NCBI GenBank assembly: GCA_963989245.1
Contig: OZ022358.1
Coordinates: 5,914,674-5,978,673, forward strand
Direction: 5' to 3'
Length of the DNA: 64,000 nt
DNA from: Nansenia antarctica
Lineage: Eukaryota; Chordata; Actinopteri; Argentiniformes; Microstomatidae
Made by a program: the position numbers and the translations under genes. Below are positions 57,901 to 64,000 of the stretch, one piece after another (position 1 is the first letter of the stretch; every line of letters starts with the position of its first letter). The notes under the pieces were generated by a model. That model searched no databases. It saw nothing but the letters and a program-made list of their open reading frames with translations, and was not told the origin of the DNA.

Positions 57901-59602
57901 CCAACATCAAAGTGCAAGAGTCATAATTAATATAAATATAAAGTGCAGAGATCAAGTGTTCAAGTGTTCATATCCAGACAGTCCAAAGCTCTCTGGGTGG
58001 GGGTGGAGGGAGGGTAGATATATATATATATAGCCTATAGCATTATTTGAAAATTGACAGCGCTGTACAGGCATAATCATCAAAAAAGACATTATATACA
58101 ATATTATAAATATCCGTTTGTTATATAATATTTGTTGATGAACTACTTTGCTGTGGTACCTATGTAATACCACACAGCTTGATAGGTACATACTGTGCAG
58201 TGTATCATTCATAACTGTACATAGGCTACACATATCATAATATCTTATCACTATTGCATGGAACTTGAGTGAAAAAAAAACCTCAGCTCCAACAAATCTG
58301 AAGGGATTGTAAAAGTCATACTGTACAGTTTATCATTTTCATAACTGTCTGTACATATACATATCTTATATATCACTATTGCTATATATAGCCTATATAT
58401 AAACACATTATGTTACAAATATCAGTCTTATCCACTGTATCTAATTCAGCACTGAAGCCTGAAGGTTGAGCACAGTGTGTGCCCCCTTGCTACCTCTGCT
58501 GATATAAAAGAGAATTGCAGCCTTGGAGAAAAAGATGGCAGCCGAATCCCAAGGCAAATACACAGACACACACAGAAATACTGCAAAATCGCTTTATACT
58601 AACTCGATTTTGAAAATGTAAAGATGCTGGGTTGTAGAACGCACATATCTAGGAAAAGTCATGAAAGGAGGGTCCTGAAATTTGATCGAGTGCAAAGGTA
58701 GATTTTTTTTTGTACTCACTGGTGCTGTTTAACACCTCACGGCTGATTAAGTGTTAAAGAATGCTGACCTTCTCTAGGCCAAGAAAGGGGGGGGACTGAC
58801 TCCCACGGTACCGCGTGGGGTAGGAATGTAAGGATCTGTTGTCATTGTGTGCATGCGTATATATTTTCAAACCTATCCCAAACTTACTGAATTTTACAAC
58901 CCTAATTGTAACCAAAGTAGTTTCACACAGTAGTGGAATTAGTAGTCCCCCCATGCCTATGGTTTATCCCCCAACCAAAAGTGTAAAGTGTTCTTCATTG
59001 GACCATTATCTGGGTTATTATGTTTTTAATTATGTTCATTAATTTCCCTGTCTCCCTCTTCTCTCCTCTCACTACCTGGTACTCAACCCACTGTCAGGTG
59101 TAAAACTAAATTAAGGGGTTTAACAAGCTGCACTTTACCTCCTCCTCCCTCCACTCCTTTTTCTCCTTCACTCCCTCCCGTTCCTCTCTAACCCTGATCG
59201 CTCCTCCCGCCCCCCCTGTCCTGCCCTCAGGACCAGACCCTGGTGGAGCTCCAGAACGGCCTGCTGCTGGTGAAGCTGGAGCTGAAGAGGAACGCTGAGA
59301 GCCTGTCTCAGGCCCAGGCCGGTCGTCCCCCCCTGCCGTCCTCAGGCCCCTGTGTGTCTGACGCCCCCGGCTCCTGTAAGAAGAGGGGGTGTGCGGCGAA
59401 CACCGCAGCAGCAGGCGACTCTGAGAACCACACCCCAAAGAAACGGCCCTTCTTTCACACCGTTTTCCCCACACACACCCCGTCGTCGAGAAACGTCCCG
59501 CCCGCCCACACGGGTGTGTATCTGACGCCCTTCTCACGGGTCCTGCGCTCCCGCCAACCGTCCCCGCCCCCCAGCCCTCGCCTCTACCGGCCCAAGTACT
59601 GA
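45943..59602 (+). CDS. kif20a: Kinesin family member 20A, tandem copy 2, full length
   Basis: Eighteen coding exons in consistent phase encode 918 residues: 45943-46122, 46657-46782, 46879-46998, 47471-47609, 49593-49768, 50041-50137, 50355-50567, 50911-51022, 51190-51264, 51391-51534, 51642-51810, 51941-52087, 52202-52341, 52465-52567, 52737-52950, 53385-53476, 53599-53736 and 59231-59602. Motor signatures are GVTNSGKTYT, NHNSSRSHS, DLAGSER and PFRDSKLTRV. The stalk carries eight residues lost in copy 1 (around DPALAPAPVPTP). The tail ends TPFSRVLRSR...LYRPKY, matching the conserved end of human KIF20A. Residues that differ between copies mostly agree with human here, so this is the likely functional ancestor-like copy. 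Intron 5 carries a hAT-like element and the last intron a piggyBac element. The gene is tail to tail with cdc23. Confidence 0.95.
47682..49515 (+). mobile_element. hAT-like transposon with BED finger remnant, 8-bp target duplication
   Basis: Ends TAGTGATGCTCCGATC and GATCGGAGCATCTCTA are inverted. ATCTTGTG is duplicated on both sides (47674-47681, 49516-49523), and copy 1 has it once at 38031-38038. An open frame from 47794 encodes a BED-type zinc finger (ASPVWKYYTVSERDNKYAVC, CSKEIPRGG, NTTNIIRHLLRS). The rest of the transposase is missing, so it is nonautonomous. A second element is nested inside. Confidence 0.9.
48668..49252. mobile_element. hAT-like MITE nested inside the larger hAT-like element
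   Basis: Ends TAGGGCTGTTACGATTATTC and GACTATT-type TAGTGCTGTCCC (reverse strand) form a weak inverted repeat. GGTGGTTG is duplicated exactly on both sides (48660-48667, 49253-49260). The 585-bp interior is noncoding, with T-runs. Confidence 0.85.
50646..50763. mobile_element. Foldback element with TTAGGG-like motifs, copy in kif20a copy 2
   Basis: Allelic in position with 39168-39285 in copy 1; same markers. The right AT-rich flank is shorter. Confidence 0.65.
54838..54950. repeat. Direct repeat of about 60 bp in the piggyBac 5' region
   Basis: TTCAATTGTCAGGATTCATC followed by TGTGATAAACAATGGCCTAC occurs twice in tandem. A third, diverged occurrence lies at 54114-54150. Confidence 0.85.
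55039..57280 (+). CDS. piggyBac transposase, two exons, one apparent frame break
   Basis: A first exon (55039 to about 55161) encodes an acidic N-terminus (MSRPESRREWSPEEILAYMH) and has a GTAAGA donor. The second exon follows a TTACAG acceptor (55743) and starts in a frame encoding more acidic residues (HVIESDADASECDSDIEDAS). The catalytic body lies one base out of that frame, in an open frame from 55733 to 57280. It carries the DDE_Tnp_1_7 signatures: DNITVDEQLFP (Asp 207 of that frame), NVTTDNYFTSLPL (Asp 286), and FGVDVLDQM (Asp 384 and 387). It ends in a cysteine-rich domain (ICQSCGRF...CTKPATVCWGC). All catalytic acidic residues are intact. The frame change near 55870-55900 would inactivate it unless it is a sequencing error. 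Confidence 0.9.
55249..55738. repeat. 96-bp tandem repeat, five units, in the piggyBac transposase intron
   Basis: Each unit contains GTGGACATGTCCCGTGCTAA, AAATCGCATCATATAGGC and GAAAACAACAACTAATAGTT. Units after the first are nearly identical. The period is a multiple of three and one forward frame stays open across the array. Confidence 0.95.
57779..57995 (-). repeat. LINE-like tail inside the piggyBac 3' region
   Basis: ATCAGAATCAGAATCAGAAG followed by CTTTTATTGCCATGACATGT resembles the element at 10175-10568. Confidence 0.45.
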
Positions 59603-60229
59603 GTTTGACGACGACAACAACAACACTATGCAAATCTAACCAAATCACATGATATACCATGTTGGCTTAAATATTGTGTGTACGACATACTTTTGAGTTG
59701 TGTTTTTCACATACGTTTTTTGTGTCTTCACTACAGAATGCAACATTTCTTTTTTTATTATTGTTATTATTTTTTTATTGTTGGTCAGATTCAGTATTAA
59801 ATATGTAAATACTATTACCACGTAGTGCCGTTGACGTGTGTGACTAGAGGACTGATGGTTATCAGAATGCTAATGATAAACGCTGAGATTTCATTGTTCT
59901 GTTCTAACGGTGTGACTAGGGAGCGGTGCGTCTTGGGCCATGTTGAGATTGCGGTGGTGCCAGGTGAAGAATGAATGCATGAATGAGTACTAATGCACAC
60001 TACTACGCTCCTGTTCATTTGCACATGTTACCTCCTGCTAAAGTGCTTTAAGAGTTCATGTTATCTGAATTTCTGTACCTTTTCAAGGTCTAAATGACTC
60101 ATTGTTTGTCAACCGTTTAAATGTTCATGATTAGCTTTTTTTAATGCTATGCTTCTATATATACTATTTTCTTGAATGTGCATGTTACTGTAAAGCATGT
60201 TCTACAATACAATCTTGTAATTAAATTCA
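59603..60229 (+). other. kif20a copy 2 3' UTR with ATTAAA signal
   Basis: Noncoding AT-rich sequence runs from the stop codon to an ATTAAA at 60220-60225. The reverse-strand AATAAA of cdc23 lies at 60230-60235. Confidence 0.6.
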
Positions 60230-60235
60230 TTTATT
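60230..60235 (-). other. Candidate cdc23 polyadenylation signal
   Basis: TTTATT on the + strand reads AATAAA on the cdc23 strand, 308 bp past the stop codon. Confidence 0.6.
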
Positions 60236-60542
60236 CAAACACTTACGCCTTTTCCATTCAATGAGACGCATTCAATCTGTCCACATGACTGACTCCACAC
60301 TATAATACAGAGGATTCTTTCATATTCAAAAGTTGGCTGTATCTCATGCAACTCTAGCGACATGTAAATACATGTCGCTAGAAAAAGAAAAATACAGAAA
60401 ATATTTACATTAATATGTAGAAAAGGGACAACCTGTTAAACATACAACACATCTCTTCAGTGAATCTCCCTCAGCACAGATTATAGGTATGAATTCACTG
60501 TACTTGGACATTGAGCAAGGGGGGGGAGAGGGTTCATGTGTG

Positions 60543-62268
60543 TCAGGGAGTGAAAGAGGAGAGGTTGAGCGGTGACACCCTCCTGACAGGAGTGTTGTTG
60601 TTGGAGAGGGGAGCGAACAGGTCTGTGGGGGAGGTATCTGTCTGGTCTCTGACCTGGGAGATCTGTCTGAGGAGAGCCTTGCCTTCCTCACGAGCCTACA
60701 CACACACAAGAGAGAGACAACCAGCATTGAGTCACAAAGCCCAGACTGATCAAGCATGTCACACAACACAGAACTGAGACTTCTGATGCACGGTACATAT
60801 CGGTAGCTAGCTACAGTGAATAACTTATGTGATGGAAGTATATTTTCAAAGGGAATGACAACTTGAAAGGCAGCCAAGGATACTGAACCGACAGTTGAGG
60901 TGTGTGAGGTATAAGTCGTGCTTGCTTACATCGTTGTAGTCACAGCAGCGCTGGGCGCAGAGGGATGCCTCGTCGTAGAGCTTGTTCTTGAAGTAGTACT
61001 GGCCCAGGTAGCGCAGGGCCGTGCTCACCTCTGCATGCTCCAGCTGCTCCTGTGGGCAGTTAATTAGACTGTTGGAACGCCAGCTGGGCAAAAACCCTGC
61101 CCGATCGCACTGCCCAATCACGTCTCTTCACTACACTGGCTCCACGCTGGTGGAATGAGCTTCCCACGGCTGTCAGAACTGCAGAGTCACTACCCATCTT
61201 CCGTTGGAGACTGAAGACCCATCTCTTCAGGTTACACCTTAACTGGTCCTCCTGAGACATCTACTACCCTGCAGCACTGCGTCTCCTGAGACACCCGCTT
61301 TTCCCCTTTACTGTGTCCCCTAAGACTTCTACTGCCCCGCTTGTACTGTCTCTCTGTTCTCCAGTGTCTATATATATATATATAAAAAAGGGTTTTCCTT
61401 CCATCACTGAGACTGCCAATGGCCCCTGGCCTGAGCTAGATTACTCTTCCTGATACGACTGGTGGATTGACGATTCACTTGCTTAGTCAAATGTATTGAT
61501 TGTAAGTCGCTTTGGAATAAGGCGTCTGCTAAATGCCAAAAATGTACATGTAAATGTAAAAACAGACCTCTCTCACATTGAAATGCATGTTTACCTCTCT
61601 CCCTCACACTGAAATGCATGTTTGTTTGTTTATCTCTCTCTCTCTCACTCTCTCTCTCTCAAACACACTCACCCCACAGGAGAAGATGTCTTGGATGTAG
61701 ATAATATAACACCGTGCTGCATCATCAGACTCATTCAGCTGCTCATGGAGTCTGTCAACAAACAGTCTGTTAGCAGGAACACGGCTCTACACAGCACCGC
61801 ACACACATACACTCTGTTCTACTTCTGATACATACTCTATGGTCCACTAAGTATGCACACATACACGCACTTACTTTGCAAGTTTGAGTAGAGCCATCCT
61901 CTCCACATCCCCTACAGAGTAAGCTCTCCAGTAACACTGGACAAAGAGAAGTTGTGTCATTTTCTGACCAATCACACACACACACACAAAAAACCATAGA
62001 CTTCATAGTGAATATACAGGTAAAGGAAAACCGATGATGCTGTTGCTAACCTTCTTGGCCTCTACTTGCTGCGAGAGTTTCTCATAGCTCTCCCCCAGGG
62101 CAACCAGCATGCGTGAGTCGTTAGGCCTAAGAAAGAACAAATCACATCATTTCCACAGTGTCTCGGCTAACTTTACTGACAGACGTTTATATCCATCCAT
62201 CAGCAAAGTGCAGCGAAACAAAACAAGAGAACCCTATTAAACCAAGCCCCTTCCTCCAACACACACAA

Positions 62269-62305
<37 letters not shown>

Positions 62306-64000
62306 GTTTTATTGCCAAGCAATCAACTTGTCAGTCAATCATTGTAATTTGGTATTTTATGCTCTAGGCAAGGGGTCACCCGCAGATGGCGGCCCTGGAG
62401 CAATTAGAAGTACAGTGCCTGCCTTGCTCACGGACACCTCGACAAATAGCCAGCCGGGGTTCGAACTACCGAACTGCCGACCTTGCGGCGGATCATTAGA
62501 CGCCGGCTCTACCTGCTGAGCCACGGCCGCCAGAACACAAAAACACACACCTGAGCTGATGAGCCTTTCGATAGTAGTACAGACAGTAGAAGGGCATCTT
62601 GAGGATCTCGTAGGTCTGACCCAGGCCGTACCAGGCGCGGTAGTCTCTCTTGTTCACCTCGATGGCGTGCCTGATCAACAAAGAACAGAGGTGAGGACAG
62701 GATTAACCCACTGGGCAACCCTAACTCCCACAGCCACCGCAGAGGACTGGCACTGTGGCGGCCTGCCTGCCTGCCTCTGACAGGGTTCCCACACCTTCTG
62801 AAACATCAAGGACCCAACACGGCATAGTTTGAGACAGATCTCGACGAGAGTTTATATAATAGGAACTATCCGCTCACAGACAGCAATTTAAAAAAGAGGC
62901 TTGAATGTGTGAACACTAGATGGCCTCTTGCCTTCTCTACCACAGCACAGCAAAACAATATATTGTGAAATGTGTAAAGTTAAGCAATACAGACTTATTT
63001 ACTAGTTGACGAGCTAAATAAACATTTTTGAATATATATATTTTTTTTTTTAGAGAGAGAGAGAGAGAGAGAGAGAGGGGAATTCAAGCACTTTCAATGA
63101 CCCATGTCTATTTTCTAAATCTTTTACGGCCTTGATTTCTTTTTCTCAAATTCACAAACTTTCAAGGATTTCAAGGAGCCGTGGGAAGCCTGCCCACCTG
63201 TAGGCCTGGATGGCAGCAGAGGTGTTCTTCATCTCCATGTACTCATGGCCCATCAGAGTCCAGGCGCCCAGACAGCGAGGGTTCAGCTTCAGGGCCCTCT
63301 GGAAATACAGCGCTGCCTTCTCATGCTGCGAGCGCAGACTGTAGTAGTTACCTGGGCACAGGACACACAGAGTACTGGCTTAGAGATGCATATGATGCAG
63401 GAGGGAGCTTGTATGGTTCAGCCTTTTCCTTGATAGAAGGTGGAAGTGAACTATCTTGATTCTGACATCCTTGGACAACTGTTTAGAGGAACCCATGGTT
63501 TTTAACAGCAGACACAACAGCCACCGCAGTCGGATACTTTAGAAGGCATGGAGTTACTTCAGAATATATAGTTCAACCCTGGAATTATATTCACCTGACT
63601 CACTGAACGAGTGAATCTCCTTGGTCTGTGCTTTAGTAATCATCTTCTCAAAGGGTAACAAAGAATAATTCCAAACTGTTCCCAATTTTTTTTTGCACAG
63701 GGCCCTTCTCCTTTTTAATAATTTAAAAACTGAAAACTGAAAATAAAAATAAACCTTTATATCTATAACCTGCTTTAATTTGCAGAACGGTGTCATGTTT
63801 AACTTTGTAGCATTTAGTGTTCAGGTTTTGCTTTCAATCACTTGGAGATTAATTGTAACAGACATTTAAACCAGGGGTGCCCACATTTTTGCACCCCACT
63901 GTAAGTGACGAATACAATTTGATTTGAGCATTTGAGTACAGGCCCTCCTTTAAATTCTACAGGCTTACCGATGACACAGCAGGTCTCCACCCTGTACTTG
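60543..64000 (-). CDS. cdc23: Cell division cycle 23 (APC8), anaphase-promoting complex TPR subunit; 5' part outside the window
   Basis: The last eight exons are present, in gene order: 64000-63969 (partial), 63351-63198, 62670-62551, 62126-62051, 61936-61875, 61751-61673, 61049-60930 and 60695-60543, all in matching phase. They encode tetratricopeptide repeats (KYRVETCCVI, SLRSQHEKAALYFQRALKLN, HAIEVNKRDYRAWYGLGQTY, PNDSRMLVALGESYEKL, RYLGQYYFKNKLYDEASLCA). The tail ends NNTPVRRVSPLNLSSFTP, close to the human end. CDC23 is a scaffold subunit of the APC/C ubiquitin ligase, which drives anaphase and mitotic exit. Adjacency to kif20a and brd8 matches human 5q31. Confidence 0.97.
61062..61560 (+). 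mobile_element. L2-like LINE 3' end with the end of ORF2, in a cdc23 intron
   Basis: The forward strand encodes WNELPTAVRTAESLPIFRWR followed by LKTHLFRLHL and a stop, the typical C-terminus of fish L2-like reverse transcriptases. The 3' UTR follows, with GTAAGTCGCTTTGGAATAAG and CTAAATGCCAAAAATGTACA. This copy defines the family of the shorter tails in the window. Confidence 0.85.
62268..62306. repeat. AAT microsatellite
   Basis: About twelve AAT units in a cdc23 intron. Confidence 0.9.
62359..62531 (-). mobile_element. tRNA-derived SINE in a cdc23 intron
   Basis: The reverse complement starts GGCGGCCGTGGCTCAGCAGG (A box) and contains GGTAGTTCGAACCCCGGCTG (B box). It ends 20 bp before the exon donor at 62551. 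Same family as 31301-31461. Confidence 0.8.
63352..63968. other. cdc23 intron without recognised elements
   Basis: About 600 bases between two TPR exons. I see no repeat or gene in it beyond AT-rich sequence. Confidence 0.5.

Larger units (their letters stand above)
53750..58753 (+). mobile_element. piggyBac-family DNA transposon, 5,004 bp, TTAA target duplication
   Basis: TTAA flanks the element exactly (53746-53749 and 58754-58757). Copy 1 has a single TTAA at the same place (43094-43097), so the boundaries are certain. The ends begin CACTGGAGG on the left and, on the reverse strand, CACTTAATC on the right; only CACT is shared outright. The interior encodes a transposase, with a 96-bp tandem array in its intron and a 3' region containing a LINE tail. 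It lies in the last intron of kif20a copy 2 in the same orientation. Confidence 0.95.
43831..59498. repeat. Tandem duplication unit 2 (kif20a copy 2 and its 5' flank)
   Basis: Collinear with 33833-43832 exon by exon and largely intron by intron. It is about 5.7 kb longer, because of a piggyBac element, a hAT-like element and a LINE tail in the 5' region. It lacks the copy-1-specific MITE and intronic LINE tail. It also lacks about 210 bp of the MITE near 44040. Confidence 0.93.

Noticed and set aside
33833..59498. Two kif20a copies as a false haplotype duplication
   Set aside because: Not fully excluded, but a single microhomology joint in an exon, many private insertions and promoter differences argue for a real duplication; read-depth data would decide.

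Overview
The window is vertebrate nuclear DNA, almost certainly from a ray-finned fish. Genes are split into many short exons with GT-AG introns. The intergenic and intronic DNA is dense in fish-type microsatellites, tRNA-derived SINEs, L2-like LINE tails, Tc1, hAT and piggyBac elements. No bacterial or viral gene set is present.

Six gene units can be reconstructed exon by exon, with splice phases that agree throughout. From left to right they are: the last six exons of a calcineurin A catalytic subunit (+, ends 4951); ecscr (+, 7785-12151); dnajc18 (+, 13583-18586); brd8 (-, 33807-20672, 20 exons, 888 aa); two tandem copies of kif20a (+, 35605-43850 and 45943-59602); and the last eight exons of cdc23 (-, 64000-60543). 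ECSCR-DNAJC18 and BRD8-KIF20A-CDC23 both lie on human 5q31, so this is a conserved 5q31-type block. dnajc18 and brd8 converge, brd8 and kif20a diverge from a shared 5' region, and kif20a and cdc23 converge with their polyadenylation signals only a few bases apart.

The main discovery is a head-to-tail duplication of kif20a. A unit starting 26 bp upstream of the brd8 start codon (33833) and ending inside the last kif20a exon was copied in tandem, with a 3-bp microhomology (TCC) at the junction (43831-43833). Copy 1 therefore loses the last 34 residues of KIF20A and gains five new ones plus a foreign 3' end. Copy 2 keeps the full C-terminus (918 aa). Copy 1 also lacks two of the four CCAAT boxes around the cell-cycle CDE/CHR promoter element and carries changes at conserved motor residues.

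The paralogous copies serve as built-in empty sites for later insertions. A 5,004-bp piggyBac element (53750-58753) has a perfect TTAA duplication and a nearly complete transposase. A 1.83-kb hAT-like element (47682-49515) has an 8-bp duplication and itself contains a second hAT-like element with its own 8-bp duplication. A 684-bp hAT-like MITE sits only in copy 1, as does a LINE tail.

Elsewhere, an intron of brd8 holds the 3' half of a restriction-like-endonuclease LINE placed exactly inside a TG microsatellite, and another holds a 350-bp CCTCT polypyrimidine tract abutting a 3' splice site. A foldback element carrying telomere-like TTAGGG repeats occurs three times. A tandem duplication resolved falsely by the assembler cannot be excluded from sequence alone.
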